DNA of 64,000 nt from Homalodisca vitripennis. Lineage: Eukaryota > Arthropoda > Insecta > Hemiptera > Cicadellidae. Where the stretch lies: NCBI RefSeq assembly GCF_021130785.1, contig NC_060207.1, forward strand, positions 193,617,501 to 193,681,500. The letters run 5' to 3'. This document shows, piece by piece, positions 23,760-36,500 of the stretch; position 1 is the first letter of the stretch; the number at the start of each line of letters is the position of its first letter. A model generated the notes under the pieces. The model did not search any database and had not been told where the DNA came from. It worked only from the letters and a program-made list of their open reading frames with translations. The translations under genes and the position numbers were made by a program.

Positions 23760-26700
23760 CATAAATATTTAATTTATAATATATGTATATGCCATTTATT
23801 CAACTTGCTGTACACTGTACTTTAGAGAAGCCAAATTTATTTGTAATAACAAAACAGTTAAAGTACAAAAAAAAAAAGTTATTTAATGAGGTATTCTATT
23901 TTAAATTAAATTACAATTTTTACATTTTATAATTAAAATTGCAAATAATGTTTATGCAAATAAAAATTGCAAGTGTAGAATAATTAAGTCAAATCAACAG
24001 CTTAAAGATTTGCTCAAATCTTTTAATTTCAACTGGCTTTTAATTTCACCGACTTGTGTAATGGCAACGTCGAATACTGCCACTGATAAAGTAATAACAC
24101 ACATACTTAATGGCTCGTTGCTGAATACAGCTATATCCAAACCGTTACGTATAGGAGGTCATAATCTGAGAATTTTCAATGAGTCAAGAGTCTTACAACT
24201 TTGTCTCCAACCCTATAATACGGTATTCTTGGACAAATTTTATGACACACTATTAAAAAATGTTATACAGGGTGATTCATGAAGATATGCAGAAACTGTG
24301 GGAGTTCATTCTAGATATAAAAATAATGAGAAAAGTTTATATAAACATGGATCTAGAAATACTTTGTTAGCACGTTACGGCTAACAAAAGATTTCACCCA
24401 GACCAACGATTAAAAATTGTGATTTTTCACTCCATTTTACACGGGTTTCCTCAAAAACTACTTAACAACTAAATTATTTCACAGGATTGCCAACACAACC
24501 ACATTTTAAGAAAAATTAGGTTTTTAATTATATAGATATTTAAAACAACTCTTTATAATTTGGTAGGTACGCTAAACGTATTAGCTTTAATAACATTGCG
24601 ATGACTATTCTCGTTAATGCAATCACAACTACCATTTTTGCAATGGTCTAATGGTTTGCATCACACAGTTGTGAGTTGTAGAGCTTCCAGAAATAAAGAT
24701 AATTTAGACCACTTACAAATTTGGAATTCATGTTTACCAAATGAAAATTTAAATTATTTAACTCTTACTCTTCTCCAAATACAATGTTAAACTCCAGTGA
24801 CTGCCATGTTTAATTAAAATTTGTGCTGTCCTTTTAAGAAACATAGCTCTTAATTCAGATCCCACTACATTTTTTAATACTATTCTTGGTCACAGGGATG
24901 CCCTACAGACCGGCCAGGTTGGGTTTGTGGTTTCACATGTGCAAGTATACCATAAATTATTTATTGTATCTATTTCTTACTTATTTAAATTCGTGTTTGT
25001 TTTATTAAATGTTATTTTACGTGTTTTTACCTTCCGTTAACTTTTACGTTTTTACACACGTTATGAAGGGACTTTCATCATTCTGAAACATGTAGGTTAA
25101 CATGAAATCTACATAAAACTGTCAACTGTTGTCAAGTTTTGGTACTATATAATTGCCTTTAAAGTATGCAATAAACTGGTATCTGGACATGTCTTATCTA
25201 AAAGTTAAAATTTATCATTTGGCTTTTAGGGAACCTGTATGCTTTAATGATGTCTCACTATGTAGTATTTCCATACATATCCCAAGGAATTTGTCTGTGT
25301 GGCAGTTGAGCCATACCTAACTTGGAAATAGTAGCCTGCTAATTCAGATTGTATAAAACATCAGTTCGAATCATCATGAAATTAAACTATGACAGAGCTA
25401 ACTGATTTTTTTTTTTTTTTGTTTCAGAAAGCTAACCTGATCTCGCTAACTCTGCCCAGCTTGTATTTATTAGATACACACTTTTCTTTTGATTGTAGTG
25501 TATACTGACACAGGGCAGTGATATACACTAAGACAGCAGTGATAAGACAGCTTGAAAGTGTTCTCACATCAAACAGCATTTGAATCCCTCCTTCGTCAGG
25601 CTGGGATCAAACTCAAGTTTTCCTAAAGCATTTAAATTTGAAACCAATACAAAAAAGTTCAAGCCCTTATTAAAACATGATCTGATGCCCTACTATTTAC
25701 TCAGTTTGTGAGTTCAACAAACACAATTTATTGAGATTAACATTCAGCAGTGTTATAATCCTGGAGGTTGATCACATATTATGTATTGGAAATTGTACAT
25801 GGTTTGTAAATAGATCTGTCTGCATGCAAATGAAGCATGAAAAGCCGAGTAACTATTTAGTTTTAAGCTAAATACGTTAAAAATTTGTAACTATTACTAT
25901 TAACAATTTGCAATTCCAGTATCATAATAACTCAACGTAATAGTAAATCTTTACCTTCCCAACAGTTTTTTTCTTACAAAATATAACACATTAGATTTTA
26001 TTCTACATCAAAGCCAGTAAAATTAGACCGTTTATTGTAGACTATAAATGAACTAATTAACGGTTGTTATAAAATGTATAATGTTTTATTGCAAAATTAA
26101 TCTGAAAACTCTAACCTCACTCTTCGCCACCAACCAATCAGCCTCTTCGTATCACCATAACAGTTCAACTCTTGAAATTTTGACAAAGCTGACGAAATCT
26201 TACACCAAAGTGAAAGTATCCAAACGCATTATTTACTCTTTGCTTAAGGTTGATATATTTATATGAACATTTTATGAGAGTCGTAGAAAGTAGTATTAGG
26301 TGGATATAATAATCGAGGCGCCGCTTATGAAGCTTTATTATTTTGTAAAAGGATAATAGGTGTATATAATAATTAAAGACAATATATGAGAAAGCTGAGT
26401 TAGAAGGATCATATCGTTGTGAGTGACTAACATTTCAAAATGAGAAAAAAGTTCATGTAGAAAGTAAAAATGAAAATTATTTGTTTATCATATAATGTTA
26501 TATGACAAATATCGTATACTTCCAGTTTAACTCCTGTTCTATATTATTCCCAGTTCCCATCAGTTCATTACTATATGGTAGGACATGTCCAGAAAGCAAA
26601 ACTTAATGCGATATTTTGTCAACGTTAACTCAATATTGAGCGTATCCGTGTGGGTTAAAAAGATCAGACATCTTTATTGTCATATGTTAATTTGTATTAA

Positions 26701-27420
26701 TATTTTTTAAATGGGCCGGCAGAAAATAAAATTAAGAAATAGGCTAGCCTATATACTGTTGCCTTGTACGTCTGTTAAATAATGCCTATTAATAATATTA
26801 TTTTATTTTCAATAACAAGCTATTTATCAACCAACACAGGATTTTCATATCGAGTAAGAGCAGATATATCAATAAATATAAACTTATAAAACTAAACAAT
26901 TAATTACAAAATATACTGAGATAATAGCAATAATATTCTCTGTCAAATGGGTATGATACATACATGAAAATCTCAGAAACAGCAATTTAATTGGAAGAGA
27001 GGAGATACTAAAATACACCGTTGTTTTCAATATGTGATATTATTTATGTTTTAACAATAATTGATTTATTGTATTATCAAGAAGTAATTGAATTTACAGT
27101 ACATTTTGATCAGCCGATTAAGCAGCCCGTGCAAAATAACGTCGCAACGCAAGAAAGAAGAAAAATAGAGCAGACAATCATCACAGACTGAGACAGTGAG
27201 TGAGACAGATGAAAGAAAATGGTGAATAAACAAGGGGTTTGGCCACAACATATTTTAGTGTTAACGCATTAGAAAAGTGTCAATATTTTTAACTAACGAC
27301 GTTAGATTTTTGTCCATCTAAAAAATGTAGTCATAACATTACATATATTTATTCGAGAGTTTGTATGTTCAGATTTTAAACTTAACGTGATTTGTATATG
27401 TTGGGGTTATAAAAGATTAA
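23760..27420. other. Intergenic region upstream of RalGAPA1
   Basis: Contains a plus ORF of unknown nature (24010-24282, 90 codons, no domain recognised). It runs into CAGGGTGATTCATGAAG at 24268, which resembles the end of a DNA transposon, but the partner end was not found. The remainder is AT-rich with no recognised gene. Confidence 0.4.
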
Positions 27421-27423
27421 AAA

Positions 27424-27529
27424 ATGTTTAGTAAGAAACTTCATGCTGACGTGAAGAAATCAACCCAGAAAATACAAGATGTTAAGAAAGAGTCGCCTAC
27501 TAGATTCAAGCATTTAAGAATAATTTTAG
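27424..27529 (+). CDS. RALGAPA1: RalGAPA1 exon 1 (start codon)
   Basis: ATG context AAAATG. Encodes [32 protein letters not shown] and ends TTAG|GTATGT in phase 1. This N-terminus is the hallmark of the family. Start chosen because it is the family's start and nothing upstream is in frame. Confidence 0.95.
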
Positions 27530-30500
27530 GTATGTAACTATTTTTTACTTATAAGTCTAAGTTTACTTATCTAGTCCATGGTTTTGATAGACCCTATCCT
27601 GGTTTTTATTATTTTGACACACCATAGTTTGTAAGAACCCTTAGTGTTCACTCTTTATTCATATCCTACTTAACAGATAAGTACTAGTTTACTGTATAAT
27701 TTATTTTACGTAATTGTAACCCCACTATATCATATTTATTTATAAATATGTTCAAATATAGGCCTAAGTTTACCTACATACTTTTGTGAAAAAACTTGTA
27801 ACTAAAAAGGTCTACATCACAATGAGATAAGTCCAAACATGCTGATAAGAAACATATAATTAGAATTATTAGTGATGTTTGTACATTGCTTTGATAGACT
27901 CTAAAACATTTGCTTATATTTCCATTGTAATTAGTTTAATTTTATACAATCAAGGAATAAATAAGTGAGTGATGATGATATATCAGACAAAAAGTTTGAG
28001 AGGGTGCTACAAGTAGCTTGATGTATGTACTAATGTAAACATTAGAAGTCAAATAAATGAACCCTTGGGATACAATTTTGGATATTCGCCTTGAGTAAAA
28101 TAAATTGATTTTTAATTTGTTGCTTTGGGGCATTTGTGTTTATTTTTATAGAGTTTATAGGAAATTATGTGGAATAGAATTATTTGGCTGTATAGGCTAA
28201 GGCTGGTTATGTTAACATTGGCTAGGCTAGGTAACCTACCATATTTTTACCTTTACAGGAGAGAAGCCTATCCCCTTTTAAGTCTTGCTTTTCCCACCCT
28301 TATGGACTACTGGCATGTGTGAGGAGCTTATCAATGAGAATAAGGAGGAGAGTCAATACAGTATAAGGTTGATGGTACTGATAAAAAGAGCTACCCATTC
28401 ATAAACCAGATTTGAACTTGCACTATCTCTAACACAGATCTAACACCTTAAATTGCTTGACAGGAAAAACTTTACAATGGCATCAAAGGGATATTTTCAC
28501 CCACCACAATCCTAAACATTAAACTTTCAAACTTATTGAGACCAAAATGGTGTGATGGATTTCATCATGACAGCTTGTTTCCATGATAAATAGCTTTTAA
28601 TTTAGTATAAACACCCAAACATATTGTACATGTGTTTCACTTTTCTCCTTTTTATATTATATTCAATACAATATCATAGACAGACAAAAAGTAAGGTAAT
28701 TCTAAGCAATATATGGGTCAACCTCGATTTTTCTCATATTACAATATAATGTTCCAATAGTCAATTAGAAAAGGAAATGAGTAGAATTTCTTGCCGGAAA
28801 GCAGTTATAGGGAGCAGGCAACCGCCAGACGGTCATATATTGCTTAGAGTTACCTATTAGTGATCAGGGGCACTGACGTGATCTGGGCTTCAAATTTGGA
28901 ACTACTCGAGTTAATTTTTTTTCCAAAAGAGCAAGCAGCGCGAAGCGCTGCGCAGCGGGCAGGCATCGTGCGTGACCCTTTTTTTTTATTAAAAATTTCT
29001 GATAAATTGTTATTACATATTACAATATAATGTAGGTAATGTATGTAAAACAATTTTAAACACATAATTACATGCTGGAAAGCAAAGTAAACCAATAATC
29101 CGCCCAATACAAAATCTCCGTAAAAATCTGGTAAAGGAATCTGTGTCATTCCTTTGGCCTGAATCAATTCAGTATATACGAAGATCACGCACGATGCTTG
29201 CCCGCTGCGCTGCGCTTCGCGCTGCTTGCTCTTTTAGAAAAAAAATTAACTCGAGTAGTTCCAAATTTGAAGCCCAGATCACGTCAGTGCCCCTGATCAC
29301 TAATAGGTAATTCTCGCGGTTACCTGCTCCCTATAACTGCTTTCCAGCAAGAAATTCTAGTCATTTCCTTTTCTAATTGACTATTGGAACATTATATTGT
29401 AATATGAGTTGCCTGCTCCCTATAACTGCTTTCCGGCAAGAAATTCTATTCATTTCCTTTTCTAATTGACTATTGGAACATTATATTGTAATATGAGAAA
29501 AATCGAGGTTGACCCATATATTGCTTAGAATTACCAAAAGTAAGATAAATTTAAACTAAATGAATCGGAGTAAATTTGTTTAATTTAAATTGTATTTATC
29601 TTTATAACTAATAAGAAACATATTCTGTACCATACAAAACGTATTTGATTTTCTACTATACACAGAAATCTGACAATACAGTTACAAAATCTAAGTAAAA
29701 ACAATAATGTGTATATTTCTTCTTTCCTCTCATAGGTTACTCATTTTGTTTCTGTCATCAACTACGCTTTCAAAATCAGTTTAAACAAAAAAAAGTTATA
29801 AACAAATGTTTGAACTTGACATGTTGAGGAAACAGTCTTGGGTAGCGTATGGTAAGCGGACCCAGTTTTTATATTGATTAATACAATTATTGATACCTAA
29901 TATTTATATATCAAATACACGTCTATAAATCATATCTATAGTCATAATAACAGTCGTATTTGAAATTAATATAATACACATAGTATCAATCTCATAAATA
30001 ATAAATAAGATATAACGATTAAACAAACAATTAAAAATGGAAATAGGAAAAAGTTATAAATAATAATGAAATCATAACAAACATTTATAACAGAAAATAC
30101 AAAATAGTATGCATAATTATTTATATGTTTTCTCCTGGATAGCAATGATTAACCACTTTCGAGAAGTTGTTGAAGTATCTTCTCTAGAAAACCATACATC
30201 TCTTGTGTACAAATACTCACAGAGATGATCTACAAGAAAGTCGGCTGATATGGCCCTTTTTAAACTTCCTTTCACGGTCCTCCATGAGCTTTCAACTGTG
30301 TGTTATTATCTATATAAGAAAAATACGTTTACTATGTGAAAAATTGTTGATACAAGTTAGTTAAATTGTTCAAAAATCAATATCATTTGGTTATATCAAA
30401 AGTTATAATTAAGTAATATCATTTTTCAGTATCAGTAAAAAATATCGGGTCCGCTTATTGTACTCTACCCACAGTCTCATTTTCACACTCTCCCAACATT

Positions 30501-33500
30501 ATTTCTTCTTCTTCTTCTAAGGAGTTGACTATTGTCATGCACTTATGGCTCAAGGGCCTTTTGCACACCCTGGAAATATACCATGAGGCCAGCCAGTTTA
30601 CAGTTTCAGCAGTTCTACAATCCACTGGAAACAACCAATCAGGTCCTCTTAGGGAAATTCACCACCCTTGTCCAAACTACTATAATAATAATAATTCTTT
30701 ATATTGCAGTATAAACAATTAACAAAATTGCGTTGCAAGCGTCATTTCAACATTTTGATTTAAAAAATCTATAAACTAAAAACCTATCTTATCATAGGAA
30801 CAGTTTAATTCCACATACTCATGTGTGAACCTAACAATATATTGTATTTTTTAATGTTTTTGGATATCAGAAAATGGATAAATAGAATAATAATAATAAA
30901 ATATTAATTTTCATCCCAGCGGCCCATCGTAAACTCATCAACTGAGTAAAATGCCTTTGACAACAAAAAGTGTCTTAATCGAGATTTGAATTGTTTGGGT
31001 TCATTAATTCGTTTGAGATCTCCAGGGAGCTTATTGATTAACTTGACACCCATTTGAGATGGCAAGTGTTCGAACATAGCTGTTCTATGCTGTTCTGTCC
31101 TGAAATTGTTCCTGCCTTTGGTCTCGTACTGATGGACGTCCCTGCCCCTGAACCAGTTCACATTTGGAATCGGCAGTACAGGGCAACGTCGAGAATATAG
31201 AGGCTGGGTAAGGTTAGAAATCCAAGCTCCCTGAAGGCAATTTTACAAACGACTCTCTGGTTTTAATTTCAAAATTATTCGAACAGCTTTCTTTTGTGTT
31301 CTAAATACTCTGTCAAATTTGTATTTACAACAGCTGCCCCATAGCCTCAAACCGTAGGTCAAATGTGGATGTACTATGCCAAAGTAGGCAGTTTTCAGTA
31401 CATCAAACGAGCAGAAATTTTGCTAGATTGCGTAAGACATAAGTGCCTGAGGCAACCTTTTGAGCAAACTCTGTCAATGTGATCGCTTCAGTCAGTCCCC
31501 TGTCCAGGTACATCCCCAGAAAACTTGGTGGATTCGGCTTCATCTAAGATAGCTTCATCCGCCATCACAATTGGTCTGTATTCGTATTCTTGTTGACGGA
31601 GACAAAAATTTTATTACGTTAGTTTTTGGCATAGTTAGTTTTTAGATTTATATTTGAAAAGTGCTCGATGCATGCGTTTAGTTCAATAAAGGCTTTGAAT
31701 CTCAAGATCTTGTTTCGTACTTGATCTGATGCAGAGAGTCGTATCGTCCGCATATTGAATCACCTCTCCATTTTGAATTGATGAATTCAATCTGTTGACG
31801 TAAATGAGAAAAAGTATGGGCCCCCAAAATTGAACCCTGGGGAATACCGTACTGCATTTTTACTTTGCCTGACAGGGTGTTCGCGATCTGCACACACTGC
31901 TCTCTGCCACTGAGGTATGACGAAAGCCATTTATGCGGCTGACCCCGAACACCACATGTCCATAACTGATGCAACAATGTCCCATGATGCACACAGTCAA
32001 AGGCCTTTGAAAGGTCGAGAAATATGCTGATCACTTGTTCTCACCCCTCCAAGCCATCAACAACACAGTCAATGAGTTTTATTACAGCATCAATCGTCGA
32101 TTTGTTTTTCCTGAATCCGTACTGCTCAGTAATGAGTCAGCGCTCGTTGAGGAAGGTTGTGTCTGATAAGAGCTCACGTCTCTCTTGGGGTGAGTCTTAA
32201 ATTCGCGAGTGAATCAATTGTCAACCTGCCGCGCTGTGTTAATACTATTGGTTTTTGGGAGAGTTTTATTTTGGTGACTGCCACATAATTAAATTTTTTA
32301 AAATGTCTATGTGTGGGATGTGCCTGAAAACAATTACGGTTAAGCAGATAAGGTTGTCGTGCAAAGACTGTGTTAAGGATTTTCACGCAAGTTGTCTAAA
32401 AATGAGCAAGGCTGATGTAGAGTGTGTGACAGCGGATAACCTAGTGTGGAGAATGCCAACCTTGTGCTTCAGAACGGCGAAAGAGTATGAGGTTCGAGTC
32501 TCAAGCAATGGAGGGGAAACTCACCATAGAAGACGTTATGAAGAAGATTATTGAAGTGGCAGAAAGCCAAAGGGAAATGGAGAAAAACTTCAATAAGTCG
32601 TATGAAACACTCTACAGTAAAAATCGACGAGAGTACCGAAGCCGTCAAGATACAAAACTGAGGAAGTGGAAAAATGCCTCGCAATAGTTGATGGCCTAGT
32701 TAAATGAGAATAAAATACTCAGGGAGAAAATCAGTTCTCTGGAAGCACGCATCGAGGAGCAGGAGCAGTATTCAAGAAGGAACACTGTTGAAATCCATGG
32801 TATCCCACAGGAAAAAAAATGAAGACGTGGTGTCTGTCGTAAAGGAGGTGGGAAAAGCGTTGGACTTCAATATATCCAATACAATGATTGATGCCTGCCA
32901 TCGTCTGGGAAAAAAGATCTGAGCCCAACAGTCCTCCGCCTGGAATAGTGCTGAAGTTTGTAAGCCGACTAGATAAAGAAGAGCTGCTAAGAAAAAGACG
33001 TGTCAAAAGTAACTTCTCGACGCGGCACATGAACCTGGAAATGGACAAGCCGGTCTATATCAACGAGGTCCCTGACACCGATGAAGAGGAAGCTCATGGC
33101 AGAGGCACGGAAGTTTAAGCGTGAGAACAATTATCAGTTCGTTTGGGTGCGGGATGGAAGGATCTTTTTACGAAAAGAGGAGACTTCTAAAGTTATTCAT
33201 GTAACTTGCCAGGCTGACCTGCCAAAGGTAAATGTAAATAAATAGCTTATGTATGAAGGTTAAACTCAGTACCAGTATCTATTTCTTTTGTATGTTAATA
33301 CATTAAGTGTTATTTTTTTTATTTTATTATTATTATATTATGTAGGTCAACTTTGAATAAAAAAGTATACTAGTTATTTTGTATTCAGTATTAAGTAAAT
33401 ATAAACATAAAATCTTTAATTATGACTAATCAACATTCTGTAAAAATAATCCATCAAAACATAAGAAGCCTTCGTAAAAAACTGTTGATCTTTTTATACT

Positions 33501-36500
33501 TGAAATTGAACAGAGAAATACTTTTCCCGATATAATTATTTTATCTGAAATATGGATCAACAGTAATGAAATAAATTTTTTATGAAATACCAAATTATGT
33601 TTTATATTCAAACTGTAATGATACCTACAGAGCTGGTGGCGTTATCATTTATGTTAAAAAATTCAATAACTGTTATAAATTCAACAATAGTAGAAATGCA
33701 AACAGCTGACGCATTAAAAATATCATTAAAATTATGTAACTTTGACCTTTGTATTTTGGCTCTATATAGATTATATTCATATACAATAGATTCGTTTATT
33801 AAAGAGTTTACTAATATTTTAGATGGTTTTAAAGAAGGAAAAAAGTTTTTTAGTTTGTAGGCGACATTAACATAAATATTTTGGAAAATCATTATCTTGT
33901 AGATAATTATCAAAGGTTAATGGCAGTAAAATGGTTTAGAAAGTCTTGTTAATGAACCTACAAGAATTACAGTAGATTCAGCAACATGTATAGAGATCAT
34001 GTCTATGCGCGTTTATATGATAAGCGCTCGGTAAACAATCGATGTCACAACAATACACGCTGGTATCACAGACCACTCTCTGGTATGCATTTGCTCTTGG
34101 TGGGGTGGCGGAGGGGGAGAACCCGGCCCCCTCCTCCGCCCCACCGGACGGCCAGCGTATCAATTATGTGAATCTAAAGCAGCTGTTAGCCGCTGAGGAT
34201 TGGTCTTGTGTTTACAATAAACTTGATCCGTCGTCAGCTTTTGATTCGTTTATTAAAACATTTAAAAATTGTATATGTTGTAGCAGAGAATCAATATTAC
34301 AAAAAAATAAATTCAAGAAACTAAAACCTTGGATTAATGATACAATCTGTTACAAGATTAAAAAAAGAAATTCATTATTCAAATTAGTCAAAAATCATCC
34401 TCAAAACATTCAATTGAAAAATCATTATATACGTTTTTAGAAATAAGCTATTAGAGGAAATTAGGATATTGAAAAATGATTATTATAAAAATAAATTAGA
34501 AAGGTGTGAAGGCAATACTAAAAAACACTTGGAAAGTTTTGAATGACATTACAAACCAAAGAACAAAAAATAGCAAAACCATAGTCTTAGATGTAAATGG
34601 CAAACTTGAATATGATTCAGAGTATGTAGCAAATGAATTTAATCAGTATTTTTCTTAATGTAGTAAGTGGATTAAAATTGTCCGATAATGTTCCATCTGA
34701 TTTTTTTCTAAATTAAACATAAGAAATTAACTTTATAGATAAACACCAACAAAGAACTATATTTTTAGAAACTGTATATGAGGAAGAAATCCTTGGTATA
34801 ATTAATTTATTGAAAAATAATACTTCTCCAGTATAGATGAAATTAGTTCATACACTATAAAAAACTGTCGCACCAGAAATAGTCACACTATTCTCTCATA
34901 TTTGATCAATTTTAGTTTTCAAAAAGGAATTTTTCCAACACAATTAAAAAAAACAGGCCGTTGTAATTCCTATATATAAAGGTGGACTAAGCAGTACGTG
35001 TAATAGCTATCGCCCAATCTCATTGCTTTCTTGTTTCTCAAAAATCTATGAAAAACTCATGAAAAAGAAAATTGTTAATTTTTTAAATAAGACCCGATTT
35101 TTTTTAGTAAAAATCAATTTGGCTTCAGAGAAAATATGAATACCGAAAGCGCTCTATTTAATTTTACCAAAAAATGTATACAATGGGCCTAAATTCAAGT
35201 AAATGTATAAGTGGTTTATTCTTAGATATAAAAAAAGCATTCGACACTGTAGATCATACAATTTTATTAAAAAAAACTTTATAGGTGTGGTATTCGAGGA
35301 ATAGCTTATTCTTGGTTTGAAAGTTATTTACGGGATAGGTATCAGTGTGTCAGAATGCACTCCACATATAGTGAAATGGGTAAAATCTTATATGGCGTGC
35401 CCCAAGGGTCAGTATTGGGAGCAATCCTTTTCATTATATATATAAATGATCTATGCGATGCCAGATTTCAAGGAACACTAACATCATTTGCTGATGATAC
35501 AGCCCTTAGCTATGTCAAAGATAGCTGGACTGATATCCACGTTGCTATGAGCAAAGATCTAGAAATAATTCAGTGGTGGTTCACAATGAACCATATGCTT
35601 TTAAGTACGGAAAAAACAAAATATGTCAATTTTCAGTCTCAGAAAAAATGACATTATATTTGAACCTGTTTTCTATAGATGTGCTGACTGTATTTTGAAA
35701 TCAAGCCAAATCAATAATTGCTTAACAATGGATTGTTCAACGATACAAAAATCGGATATTATAAAATATTTGGGAATTCATATGGATAGTGAATTTAATT
35801 GGAAAAAATTCACATATCGAAAATTACAAAAAAAACTCAATAATATTATATAAGAATTTTTTATTTTTTAAGAAACATTTGCAATTTAAAAATACTTAGA
35901 ATGTTATATTTTGCGCTTGTACAAAGTCGAATTGAATACGGCATATTTCTTTGGGGAAGTGCGTATGATTCAAATTTAAACTCATTACTTATGCAGCAAA
36001 AGCACTTTGTCAGATTAATAACCCACAGTCATATATTTGAACACTCACGACCATTATTTAATCAGCTTAGGATTTTCCCTATCAAGATGTTATTTATATA
36101 TAATGTATTAAAACAATACTATGATTTGATAAATACTACCAACTTAGAAGCAAATGAATACAGCTTAAAACTAAGAAATTCAGGAAATATAAGAGTTCCA
36201 AAACCAAACAATACTTTTTTTACTAAATCAATTCATTTTTTATGTCACCGTGGATTTTTAATAAATTACCTAACAATATAAAAAAACTCAAATAACAAAT
36301 TAAGTATTTTTAAAAAAATTGGGAAGGTGGTTGTTTGAACTAGAGGATATAAATTCAATTTTATATATTCAGACATAGTAACTGGTTTTTTTTTACCTCA
36401 CGGCCCATATTTATATATATTTTCAAATAATTTGAAAAATCTAATCTAACTCAAACAAGCAGGTTTGATTATAACTATTATTATATTATGTTTTTGATTA

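Noticed and set aside
24268..24600. CAGGGTGATTCATGAAG as a full DNA transposon
   Set aside because: No second inverted end or target duplication was found nearby.
28850..29188. 112-codon minus ORF
   Set aside because: It lies within the fold-back element and reads across its arm; no domain.
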